Assembly (NCBI GenBank): GCA_965223125.1
Contig: OZ244984.1
Span: 2,914,001-2,978,000, forward strand
Length of the DNA: 64,000 bases
Direction of reading: 5' to 3'
Source of the DNA: Pacificispira sp965223125
Lineage (GTDB): Bacteria > Pseudomonadota > Alphaproteobacteria > UBA8366 > Aestuariispiraceae
Shown piece after piece: positions 33,075-41,233 of this stretch (positions are counted from its first letter, which is position 1; each line of letters opens with the position of its first letter). Both the position numbers and the translations under genes were made by a program. Under the pieces are notes generated by a model, which was not told the DNA's origin, ran no database searches, and worked only from the letters and a program-made list of their open reading frames with translations.

Positions 33075-34160
33075 TCACCGCAGCTTCAGGGTTGCAAGGC
33101 CGACCAGCGCCAGAATGGCGGCAATGATCCAGAACCGGATGACGATGGTCGGCTCGCGCCAGCCCTTCTTTTCGAAATGGTGGTGCAGCGGGGCCATGGC
33201 GAAGACGCGCTTGCCGGTCAGTTTGAAGCTGGCGACCTGAACGATGACCGATACGGTCTCCAGCACGAACAGCCCGCCGATGATGGCCAGCACGATCTCA
33301 TGCTTAGTCACGACTGCAATCGCGCCCAACGCGCCACCAAGCGAAAGCGAACCGGTATCGCCCATGAAGACCATGGCGGGCGGGGCGTTGTACCACAGGA
33401 AACCCAGGCCCGCGCCCAGGATCGCACCGCAGAAGATCGCCAGTTCGCCGCTGCCGGCGACATAGTGGATGCCCAGATATCCGGCATAGACGGTATTCCC
33501 GACCAGATAGGCGATGAAACCGAAACAGCCTGCCGCGATCATCACTGGCACGATGGCCAGCCCGTCCAGCCCGTCGGTCAGATTGACGGAATTGGATGAT
33601 CCGACCATGACGAAGAGCGCGAAGGGCAGGAAGAACCAGGACAGATTGACCAAGGTATCCTTGAAGAAAGGAAGCGCCAGTCCGTTGGAAAGCGGATCGT
33701 CTGTAACGGACATGAACCAGAGTGTCGCAATGGTGCCGATCAGGATCTGACAGGCCAGTTTCAGTTTACCGGGCAGGCCCTTGGAGTTGCGCTTGGTCAG
33801 TTTCAGGAAATCATCGGCAAAGCCAACGGCACCGAAACCGACCGTTACCAGCAGCACGATCCAGATATAATGGTTGCGGATATCGGCCCAGAGCAGGGTG
33901 GAGATCACCAGCGCCACCAGAATCAGGAACCCGCCCATGGTCGGGGTTCCGGCCTTCACCAGATGCCCCTCGGGCACGTCTTCGCGGATATTGCTCGACC
34001 CGACCTGCTTCGATTTCAACCAGCGGATCACCGAAGGGCCGATCAGGAAACTGATGAACAATGCCGTCATAATGGCACCGCCGGTCCGGAAGGTCAGATA
34101 CCGGAACAGGTTCATTCCCGGAAACCCGTCTGTCAGCGTGGTGAGGAGATAGTAGAGCAT
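33075..34160 (-). CDS. mraY: Phospho-N-acetylmuramoyl-pentapeptide-transferase
   Basis: This enzyme transfers phospho-MurNAc-pentapeptide to undecaprenyl phosphate to give lipid I, at the cytoplasmic face of the inner membrane. The 361-residue protein has about ten transmembrane segments. Diagnostic loops are HLVKAGTPTMGGFLIL, GFADDFLKLTKRNSKGL (Asp pair for Mg), SNSVNLTDGLDGLAIVPVM, FLWYNAPPAMVFMGDTGSLS and MAPLHHHFEKKGW (His motif). It lies between murF and murD, as in most proteobacteria. Confidence 0.98.
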   Translation of the reverse strand: MLYYLLTTLTDGFPGMNLFRYLTFRTGGAIMTALFISFLIGPSVIRWLKSKQVGSSNIREDVPEGHLVKAGTPTMGGFLILVALVISTLLWADIRNHYIWIVLLVTVGFGAVGFADDFLKLTKRNSKGLPGKLKLACQILIGTIATLWFMSVTDDPLSNGLALPFFKDTLVNLSWFFLPFALFVMVGSSNSVNLTDGLDGLAIVPVMIAAGCFGFIAYLVGNTVYAGYLGIHYVAGSGELAIFCGAILGAGLGFLWYNAPPAMVFMGDTGSLSLGGALGAIAVVTKHEIVLAIIGGLFVLETVSVIVQVASFKLTGKRVFAMAPLHHHFEKKGWREPTIVIRFWIIAAILALVGLATLKLR

Positions 34161-34176
34161 CTGGTTTCTTTTCTCC

Positions 34177-35616
34177 TCAGGCCTGGATGGAGCGCATCGT
34201 GGCGCTCCCCTGGTCGAGACTGTCGAGCGCCCGAATGATGGGGGCCATATTGGTGCCGAGTGAGCCTTTGACGGTGACGATGTCGTCAGGCCGGATGGAC
34301 TGGCATACGGGATCGATCAGTCCGGTTGATGTTTCGGCATAAGCCCCCTGCATTGTTCGGGGCAGCTTGTTCCAGAGAGCGCGCATCAGGGGGCCGCAGC
34401 AGAAGACCAGATCGATCTTGGCGGCGCGCAGTTCCTTTGCCAGGGCGGCGTGCAGATCAGCCCCTGTGATGCCGAGTTCCAGCATGTCGCCCAGCACCGC
34501 AATGCGTCGGCCCCCGTCTTTCGGGTGCGTGCCACCCAAAACCGTGATGGCGGCACGGACAGAGGCCGGACTGGCGTTGTAGCTCTCGTCGATCAGGCCG
34601 AAGCTTGCATTGCCGGGCAGGGGAACCTGGCGATAGGCACCGCGACCGCGTGCCGCCCGTACATCGCTGAAGCTGGCGCAGGCCGCGACCGGGTCCTCGC
34701 CCAGTGCCTTGATGGCGGCCAGCACGGCGAGGCTATTCATCACCCAGTGCAGGCCCGGCGCACCGAGACAGTAGTCAAGTGTCTGCGATCCGATCCGCAC
34801 TGTTGCCGCACTGCATGCGGCATGCAGCGAACAGTCGAGAAGCTGTATGTCGGAATCCGCATGCCGTCCGAAGCTGATCACCTTACGAATATCGGCGGCG
34901 TCCGCGCAGTTGCGCAGTCGGGTATAGAGTGCATGATCGCGGGGCAGAATCGCGGTTCCGTTTGCGGTCATGCCGCTGAAGATTTCGGCTTTCGCGTCGG
35001 CAATGCCTTCCAGGCTGTTGAAAAATTCCAGATGCACGGCCTCGACAGTGGTGATGATCGCCACGTCCGGGCGACCCAGGCGGGAGAGGATGTCGATCTC
35101 GCCGGTATGGTTCATGCCCATTTCCAGCACCGCGAACTGTGCCGTGTCAGGCAGGCGCGCCAGCGTCAGCGGCAGGCCGATATGATTGTTCAGGTTGCCC
35201 ATCGTCTTGTGGGTTTCGCCGATGCGCGACAGGGCTGCGGCCAGACTTTCCTTGGTGCCGGTCTTGCCGACGCTGCCGGTGACGCCGACTACCCGTGCCT
35301 GTGTCGATGCGCGCTTGTGCCGGGCCAGCGCGATCAGTGCCTCCATGGTGTCGGGGACCGCCAGATGTGGCAGATTCAGGCTGTTGTCGCGCGCCCAGTC
35401 CCTGTTGACGATGGCCGCGACCGCTCCCTCGCCAATGGCCTGGGGAATATGGTCGTGCCCGTCATGGGTCGGTCCTTTCAGCGCGATGAACAGATCGCCC
35501 GGTGAGACGACGCGGCTGTCAATGGTAACCCCGGTGGCGGTCCAGTGGTCGCTGGAATGCCCGTCGGTGGCCTGTTCCGCCGTGATTGAGGTCCAGAGCG
35601 GGTGCGGTCTGGTCAT
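34177..35616 (-). CDS. murF: UDP-N-acetylmuramoyl-tripeptide--D-alanyl-D-alanine ligase
   Basis: This ligase adds the D-Ala-D-Ala made by Ddl and completes the UDP-MurNAc-pentapeptide. The 479-residue protein has DSRVVSPGDLFIALKGPTHD (N-terminal uracil-binding part), GVTGSVGKTGTKESLAAALS (P-loop), LNNHIGLPLTLARLP, LEMGMNHTGEIDILSRLGRP and DESYNASPASVRAAITVL. The start overlaps the murE stop by 4 nt. All expected domains are present. Confidence 0.97.
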   Translation of the reverse strand: MTRPHPLWTSITAEQATDGHSSDHWTATGVTIDSRVVSPGDLFIALKGPTHDGHDHIPQAIGEGAVAAIVNRDWARDNSLNLPHLAVPDTMEALIALARHKRASTQARVVGVTGSVGKTGTKESLAAALSRIGETHKTMGNLNNHIGLPLTLARLPDTAQFAVLEMGMNHTGEIDILSRLGRPDVAIITTVEAVHLEFFNSLEGIADAKAEIFSGMTANGTAILPRDHALYTRLRNCADAADIRKVISFGRHADSDIQLLDCSLHAACSAATVRIGSQTLDYCLGAPGLHWVMNSLAVLAAIKALGEDPVAACASFSDVRAARGRGAYRQVPLPGNASFGLIDESYNASPASVRAAITVLGGTHPKDGGRRIAVLGDMLELGITGADLHAALAKELRAAKIDLVFCCGPLMRALWNKLPRTMQGAYAETSTGLIDPVCQSIRPDDIVTVKGSLGTNMAPIIRALDSLDQGSATMRSIQA

Positions 35617-37064
35617 GGTGCCCCTCCCGCATCGCCGCCATCAAGCATCAGGATTGCCTTCCGGGCTTCTTCCGCATCGTCGAAGGGGTGAATGGTCGTG
35701 CCGATCTTCTGGCCAGTTTCGTGACCCTTTCCGGCTATCAGCAGAATATCCTGATCCCCCAGTTCAGCGACACCTTCGGCTATTGCCACGGCGCGGTCGC
35801 CAATATTGCGGGCTTCGGGGCAACCCGCCATGACTTCTGCGCGGATCGCGGCAGCATCTTCTGTGCGGGGATTGTCGTCGGTGATGATGGCAAGATCGGC
35901 CAGGTCGGCGGCATGGCGGCCCATCACCGGACGCTTGCCACGATCCCGGTCGCCGCCGCAGCCGAAGACTACAATCAGCCGTCCTTTGACGAAGGGTCGC
36001 AAGGTTTGAAGCACTGTTTTCAGCGCGTCGGGCTTATGGGCATAATCCACGAAGACCCGCGCGCCGTTCGCCCGTGTCCCGACAAGCTGAAGGCGTCCCC
36101 GCACACCTTTCAGGCGGCAGAGCATCTGGGCGGCCAGACGTGGATCGGTCCCGGTGGCAATGACCAGCCCTAGTGCCGCCAGGGCATTCTCGAGCTGGAA
36201 CCGGCCCGGCAGCGGAAAGTCGACGGGTACCCGCACACCCAGCACTTCCAGCACGGCGGCATAACCGCCCCGGCTTTCGGTTGCCTCAATGCAGCGGATC
36301 GAACCATTGGTCAGCCCGTAGGAGATCATCCGCAGCCCCCGTTCCCGTGCAATGGCGGCGATTGCATCATGTTCGGCAGCGGCGGCATTGACGATGCAGG
36401 CACCTCCACGGGGCAGAAGTTCCTCGAATAGGCGCAGCTTGGCCTGCCGATACGCTTCCATGGTCGGGTGATAGTCCAGATGCTCATGGCTGAAATTTGT
36501 GAAGGCGGCCGCGCTGAACCGGACACCATCCATGCGGTACTGGTCGAGTCCGTGGCTGGAGGCCTCCATCGCCACATGGTCGATTTTTGCTGTTTCCATG
36601 GCCGCCAGTTCACGGTGCAGGTCAACCGGATCCGGTGTGGTCAGTCCTTCGCCCCCGGCATAACCCGGACCTTCGATACCCAGCGTTCCGATGCTGGCGG
36701 CCTGCAGACCGGTCGCGGCCCAGATCTGGCGGGTGAATCCCGCAACGGAGCTTTTGCCGCTGGTACCGGTGACTCCGACGATCGTATCGGGCTGAGAGGC
36801 AAAATAGGCCGCTGCCATGCGCGCCAGTCGCCGCCGTGGATTGGCATCCGTAACCAGCGTGACTCCCGCACCGACCTGACCCGCATCAAGGCCCGGCTGG
36901 GCCAGAACCGCGATGGCACCCCGGCGAATGGCGTCCGGAATGAAATTGGCTCCATCGGCGGCAGTGCCCGGAATCGCGGCAAACAGGTATCCTGGCCGAA
37001 CCTGTCGGCTGTCAGCCGTCAGTCCGGTGATCGGAATATCGGGTAGGATCCTGTCTGCACTCAT
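35613..37064 (-). CDS. murE: UDP-N-acetylmuramoyl-tripeptide synthetase
   Basis: This ligase adds the third residue of the stem peptide. Visible motifs over 483 residues are GLTADSRQVRPGYLFAAIPG, GVTGTSGKSSVAGFTRQIW (P-loop), EASSHGLDQYRMDGVRFSAA, NFSHEHLDYHPTMEAYRQAK and VDYAHKPDALKTVLQTLRPF. Near the C-terminus DDNPRTEDAAAIRAEV contains DNPR, the motif that selects meso-diaminopimelate over lysine. ATG 37064 has GAGGAAG upstream; an in-frame GTG at 37088 would add eight residues. Confidence 0.97.
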   Translation of the reverse strand: MSADRILPDIPITGLTADSRQVRPGYLFAAIPGTAADGANFIPDAIRRGAIAVLAQPGLDAGQVGAGVTLVTDANPRRRLARMAAAYFASQPDTIVGVTGTSGKSSVAGFTRQIWAATGLQAASIGTLGIEGPGYAGGEGLTTPDPVDLHRELAAMETAKIDHVAMEASSHGLDQYRMDGVRFSAAAFTNFSHEHLDYHPTMEAYRQAKLRLFEELLPRGGACIVNAAAAEHDAIAAIARERGLRMISYGLTNGSIRCIEATESRGGYAAVLEVLGVRVPVDFPLPGRFQLENALAALGLVIATGTDPRLAAQMLCRLKGVRGRLQLVGTRANGARVFVDYAHKPDALKTVLQTLRPFVKGRLIVVFGCGGDRDRGKRPVMGRHAADLADLAIITDDNPRTEDAAAIRAEVMAGCPEARNIGDRAVAIAEGVAELGDQDILLIAGKGHETGQKIGTTIHPFDDAEEARKAILMLDGGDAGGAP

Positions 37065-37108
37065 CTCCGTTCGGGCTTCCTCGGTCACAGGTCATTATCG
37101 AGGCATCA

Positions 37109-38968
37109 CTACTGTTGCAGCGAGGCCAGCTTCTTGGTTTCCTCTGGCAGTTCTATGGCGAAGGCATGTTGTATTTCAGGCGCATTCTCCTGAATCGGGG
37201 CAATTCCGGCGATGGTGCCGATCCGGGAGATGATCGCACCCGCCGCCGGTGCTGCCACCCAGCCGCCGGTTGCAAAGCCGAAGGTTTCCTCCGTCCCCTG
37301 TGGTTCGTCGAGGACGACATAGACGACATAGCGCGGATCCTGCATCGGAAAGGCGGCGATGAAGGAGGATATCAGCGCACGGCGCTTGTAGCCGTTCGCC
37401 GATGCCTTCTCCGCCGTTCCGGTCTTGCCGCCGACCATGTAGCCCGGAACCTGCGCGCCTTTGCCAGAACCGGCCACGGCATTCAAGCGTACAAGGCGGC
37501 GCATGTCGTAGCTGACATGTTCCGAAATCACCCGTCGCCCTTCCGGAACAGCATCACGGGCAAGCAGGGTTGGCGGCATCAGGATTCCGCCATTCAGTAT
37601 TGCCGAGACACTGCTGGCCAGATGCAATGGGGTGATGGATATGCCATGGCCGAAGGCGATGGTCATGGTGTTGATCGGTTTCCACGGCGTCGGAAACTGG
37701 GGTCGGCCCGTCTCGGGTATCTCCAGCGGTATCGCATTCAGCAGGCCGAGCTGTTCCATGAAGGCCTTCTGGGCCGGTGGGCCGACGTCGAGCGCCATCT
37801 TCGCCGATCCGATATTGGAACTGTAGACGAAGATTTCCGGCACGGTCAGGAAACGGGCCTTGCCGCGATAGTCGTTGATCGTGAACCGGCTGACCTTGAT
37901 CGGATGCGTCGCATCGTAACCATCATCCATTGTCGCCGCGCCGCTTTCCAGGGCCATCGCCGTATTCAGGATCTTCAGGGTTGATCCCAATTCATAGGTC
38001 CCGAAGGAAGCGCGGTTGAATCGGTTTTCCGGCGGCGAACTGGCGGGATGATTGGGGTCGAAATCCGGCATCGAAACCATGGAGACGATCTCACCCGATT
38101 TCGCATCCATCACGATGGCGGCACCACCTGTCGCGCTGTATGTGTCGATGGCTTTTTCGAGTTCCTGATGGACAACATGCTGAAAACGCACATCAATGCT
38201 CAGCCGCAGGGGTTCATCGGAATCCCTGAGTCTGGATTCCTGTCCTTGCTCGATCCCGGACAGGCCCCGGCCATCGACATCTGTATAGCCAAGGACATGC
38301 GATATCAGCGGGCCATGTGGATAGACACGGGTTTCCGCGCGTTCGAATTCCAGACCGGGGATACCGAGCTGCATCACCGCCAGCTCCATTTTCGGTGTCA
38401 GCTTGCGGTGCAGATAGACGAAAGGCGCATCGGAGGTCAGTTTTGCCCAGATCCCGTCCTGGTCGAGATCTGGAAATACCTCAGCCAGTTTTTCCGCTGC
38501 CTCCATCGGGTCCAGCAGGCGCTGTGGTCGGGCGGCCAGCGCGGTCGTTGTGAGGCTGGTTGCCACGATCACGCCATTGCGGTCCACGATTGTTGCCTTT
38601 TCCGTCGGCATTTCCGGTGCGGCCTGAACATGGGACAACGCCATGTCACTGGCATTGGCACTGAAAACTCCCAGATCGATCAGACGCACGCCGACGGTTG
38701 CAAAGGCAAAGGCCATCACAGTACCTGTGATCAGCAGGCGGGTGCGTCCAGTCTCGATGGCCCGTCGGAAGTTGCCATCGGTTCGAATTGGCGCACAGGG
38801 CGTCGCGGCGCTGCGATCCGCACCGGATCGGGTCCGGTGCGTGGTAAAGGTGGGTGGGGTGACTTGTGGCACGGCTGGCCGCGACGGGCCGGATGCATGC
38901 CGGACGAAGGGTGGTGGGGCAAATCTTGGCGGCTTCGGACGCCGTGTCTTTCTGAACGGTCCGATCAT
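37109..38968 (-). CDS. ftsI: Septal D,D-transpeptidase FtsI (PBP3)
   Basis: A class B penicillin-binding protein that crosslinks septal peptidoglycan with FtsW. The 619-residue protein has an unusually long Pro/Arg-rich cytoplasmic N-terminus (about 85 residues) before the transmembrane helix (LLITGTVMAFAFATVGVRLI). The PBP dimerisation domain (AATSLTTTALAARP) follows. The transpeptidase domain has STLK in YELGSTLKILN, SSN in VYSSNIGSAKMA and KTG in VGGKTGTAEKAS. Its start overlaps the ftsL stop. Confidence 0.96.
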   Translation of the reverse strand: MIGPFRKTRRPKPPRFAPPPFVRHASGPSRPAVPQVTPPTFTTHRTRSGADRSAATPCAPIRTDGNFRRAIETGRTRLLITGTVMAFAFATVGVRLIDLGVFSANASDMALSHVQAAPEMPTEKATIVDRNGVIVATSLTTTALAARPQRLLDPMEAAEKLAEVFPDLDQDGIWAKLTSDAPFVYLHRKLTPKMELAVMQLGIPGLEFERAETRVYPHGPLISHVLGYTDVDGRGLSGIEQGQESRLRDSDEPLRLSIDVRFQHVVHQELEKAIDTYSATGGAAIVMDAKSGEIVSMVSMPDFDPNHPASSPPENRFNRASFGTYELGSTLKILNTAMALESGAATMDDGYDATHPIKVSRFTINDYRGKARFLTVPEIFVYSSNIGSAKMALDVGPPAQKAFMEQLGLLNAIPLEIPETGRPQFPTPWKPINTMTIAFGHGISITPLHLASSVSAILNGGILMPPTLLARDAVPEGRRVISEHVSYDMRRLVRLNAVAGSGKGAQVPGYMVGGKTGTAEKASANGYKRRALISSFIAAFPMQDPRYVVYVVLDEPQGTEETFGFATGGWVAAPAAGAIISRIGTIAGIAPIQENAPEIQHAFAIELPEETKKLASLQQ

Positions 38969-39345
38969 TGTGTGGTCCTCACATGGCTGGCCGGGACAAC
39001 TTCTGCTGTGCCGGGGTGAACCGCAGGCGCGGTATCAGCCGCCGCTTCCGCTTCTTGCGGATCGGTGCGGCGGAATGGGATGTCTTCGATGCTCAGAACC
39101 TGCCGGGGCTCCATCCCCTTCATCTGCGGCAGGAATTCCTGGCCAAGCGTCTCGATCCAGTCCGGGCGGCTGGAATAGGACCATTCGGCCTTCAGATTGT
39201 GGATCTGTTCCTGTTCCTGGCGTATCTGGTCGTTCAACCGCGCCAGTTGCCCGTCCAAGGCTTCAACCTGGAAGCTGATATGGAACAGTGTGTATCCGGT
39301 CAGGGTCACCATAATGATCCAGATGGCGATAACGATAGCTCTCAT
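38965..39345 (-). CDS. ftsL: Cell division protein FtsL
   Basis: A small bitopic divisome protein. The 126-residue protein has one N-terminal transmembrane helix (AIVIAIWIIMVTLTGYTLF) with almost no cytoplasmic part, followed by a coiled coil (VEALDGQLARLNDQIRQEQE and on). The segment LKAEWSYSSRPDWIETLGQE is typical of alphaproteobacterial FtsL, and an acidic/Ala-rich tail ends it. FtsL is poorly conserved, so position between rsmH and ftsI carries much of the weight. Both junctions are 4-nt overlaps. Confidence 0.92.
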   Translation of the reverse strand: MRAIVIAIWIIMVTLTGYTLFHISFQVEALDGQLARLNDQIRQEQEQIHNLKAEWSYSSRPDWIETLGQEFLPQMKGMEPRQVLSIEDIPFRRTDPQEAEAAADTAPAVHPGTAEVVPASHVRTTQ

Positions 39346-40352
39346 CGCGATCCTCCCTTGCCGGAATGTTGGTCATCATCGTCTGGCCAGGCGGGCGCAT
39401 CCGTGCGCCATGCACCGCGCATCCGCGCCGAGCGGGACCGGGCGTTTCGGGCGGCCTCTCCGGCACTGGGCTTCACCGTTCCGGACGACAGCAAGTCGAA
39501 GGACGGTGCGCGCGCCACACCCATATCCGGAGGCAGATGGCGGGATGCCCCACCGCCGCTGCGCCCGGACCTGGATTTCAGAAAGGCCTTGACCCGGCTG
39601 TCCTCCAAGCTGTGAAACGCGACGACGACCAGTCGCCCACCGGGGACCAGCAGGCGTTCCGCAGCGCGAAGCGCACGGTCGAGTTCACCCAGTTCATCAT
39701 TCACCTGAATACGCAGCGCCTGGAAGGTGCGTGTCGCCGGGTCGATCTTGTCCTTCGCGCGCGGTACGCAGCGACGCACGATATCGGCCAGTTGCAATGT
39801 GGTTTCGATCCGCGCAATCGCCCGCTCGCGCAGCACGGCCTTTGCGATGCGGCGGGAAAACCGCTCTTCGCCATATTCCCAGATGATCCGCGCCAGTTCC
39901 TCTTCCGGCCAGTCGTTCACGACATCGGCGGCACTGGGTCCGCTCAGGCTCATCCGCATATCCAGCGGCCCGTCGAAGCGGAAGGAAAAACCGCGCTCCG
40001 GCGTATCGATCTGGGGGGAGGATACACCGAGATCCAGCACGACCCCGTCCAGTCGGGTAACCCCGACCTTCAACAGCAGAGCTTCCATGTCGCCGAATGC
40101 GCCGGTCAACAGTGTCAGGCGCTCCGAATGGGCCGCAGCCAGATCGCGACCACGGATAATCGCATCCGGGTCCCGGTCAATGGCGAAGACCCGGCAATCG
40201 GCGGCTTCCAGCAGGGCTTTTGTATAGCCGCCTGCGCCGAAGGTTCCATCCAGATGGATTTCACCGGCGGCGGGCTTCAGGGCGGCCAGCACTTCCGGCA
40301 GCATGACCGGAAAATGCGGGTCGTTGCTCGGATTGAGGGGAGAAGCGATCAT
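39342..40352 (-). CDS. rsmH: 16S rRNA (cytosine(1402)-N(4))-methyltransferase
   Basis: This enzyme N4-methylates C1402 in the ribosomal P site using SAM. The 336-residue protein has HFPVMLPEVLAALKP, DGTFGAGGYTKALLEA (SAM motif I), VFAIDRDPDAI, VVLDLGVSSPQIDTPERGFS, RIAKAVLRERAIARIETT, TFQALRIQVNDELGELDRAL and FHSLEDSRVKAFL. The overlap with the mraZ stop and position as the second gene of dcw are standard. Confidence 0.97.
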   Translation of the reverse strand: MIASPLNPSNDPHFPVMLPEVLAALKPAAGEIHLDGTFGAGGYTKALLEAADCRVFAIDRDPDAIIRGRDLAAAHSERLTLLTGAFGDMEALLLKVGVTRLDGVVLDLGVSSPQIDTPERGFSFRFDGPLDMRMSLSGPSAADVVNDWPEEELARIIWEYGEERFSRRIAKAVLRERAIARIETTLQLADIVRRCVPRAKDKIDPATRTFQALRIQVNDELGELDRALRAAERLLVPGGRLVVVAFHSLEDSRVKAFLKSRSGRSGGGASRHLPPDMGVARAPSFDLLSSGTVKPSAGEAARNARSRSARMRGAWRTDAPAWPDDDDQHSGKGGSR

Positions 40353-40807
40353 GCGCCACCTCCCGCAGGTCCGACCTTCAGGGTCATGTCCTTGGCGCGG
40401 GCCGACGCTTTCTCGCTGTGTGCCCGATATCGATCCGGGGCCCAGATCTGGAATCGGGAGCTTTGGCCGACGAAGACGGCAGTGTCGGTGATCCCGGCAT
40501 GGGCAGCGTGATCCGGCGGCAGTACCAGCCGTCCTGTCTCGTCCAGTTGCGCCTTGCGCGCCTTGGCAATGATGGTGTTGTTCAGCGTGACTTCGGCCTG
40601 GGAATAGATCGGCTGTTCCTCAATGGCCGCCGCAATCCGTCGCATGAACGCCCGGTCGCAGGCTTCCAGCGCTCCCTCAATCGGCGAGGGATAGATATAG
40701 ACGATGCGGTCATCGCCTTCGGGCAATTCGGAACGGAAATCGGCCGGCAGGGAAACACGTCCCTTCCGGTCAACCTTGTTCTCGAATGTGCCGACGAACA
40801 GCGCCAT
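40349..40807 (-). CDS. mraZ: Transcriptional regulator MraZ
   Basis: A ring-forming AbrB-like DNA-binding protein that autoregulates the dcw operon. The 152-residue protein, from ATG 40807, has two SpoVT/AbrB-type repeats: FENKVDRKGRVSLPADFRSE and, in the second half, KAQLDETGRLVLPPDHAAHA. The frame continues to 40891, but those residues are not part of the family, so ATG 40807 is chosen. Three TGGGN boxes lie about 165-190 bp upstream, on the opposite strand. Confidence 0.95.
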   Translation of the reverse strand: MALFVGTFENKVDRKGRVSLPADFRSELPEGDDRIVYIYPSPIEGALEACDRAFMRRIAAAIEEQPIYSQAEVTLNNTIIAKARKAQLDETGRLVLPPDHAAHAGITDTAVFVGQSSRFQIWAPDRYRAHSEKASARAKDMTLKVGPAGGGA

Positions 40808-41233
40808 GCCTGCCGTGACCTTTTTCCGTCCGGGCATCCCCGATTGGATGCATCCCGCCATGCCTGCCCTAAGAGAAACCTGAAATTCCATTTTAAAACA
40901 GGAACTTGGGCTGTTATCTCTACGTTATGAGGGCGCAATTTCAGCGAATTTTGCCATTCACCACGTAATTGGGCAGTTATGGGATATCATGGGAATAGGC
41001 TATACGTCAACGGCAATACCTGTAAAACTATAGCCTTGTGAAGTGTAGCTACAATAAAGAAACAAGATAAAAATGTTGATATTCTGCTCGATGGCAGGGA
41101 TTTTAATTTTTAAGTAAACAAGATGTCGTGGATATCTGCGGTGCAAGGACACGAATTCTCTGTTTGTTCCATTTTGATTTACGAGAACAAATAGAGTAAC
41201 CCTGGCGAGGGTAAATCAATTCGAGTTGGAAAA
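40808..41233. other. mraZ upstream intergenic region (426 bp)
   Basis: An AT-rich gap that separates the TPR-glycosyltransferase gene from mraZ and must hold the main dcw promoter. It contains the TGGGN repeat at 40970-40994. A weak 5-bp hairpin, ACCCT-GGCG-AGGGT (41196-41209), downstream of the TPR gene may be a poor terminator. No RNA gene was recognised and no coding frame is convincing. Confidence 0.6.
40970..40994 (+). promoter_or_regulatory. Three TGGGN direct repeats at 10-bp spacing (candidate MraZ operator)
   Basis: TGGGC (40970-40974), TGGGA (40980-40984) and TGGGA (40990-40994), each separated by exactly 5 nt, match the TGGGN-N5 array that E. coli MraZ binds. They are read on the strand opposite to mraZ, and about 165 bp from its start. 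Confidence 0.6.

Noticed and set aside
40808..40891. Longer MraZ with 28 extra N-terminal residues
   Set aside because: The extra residues do not match the family, which begins close to MALFVGTFENKVDRKG.
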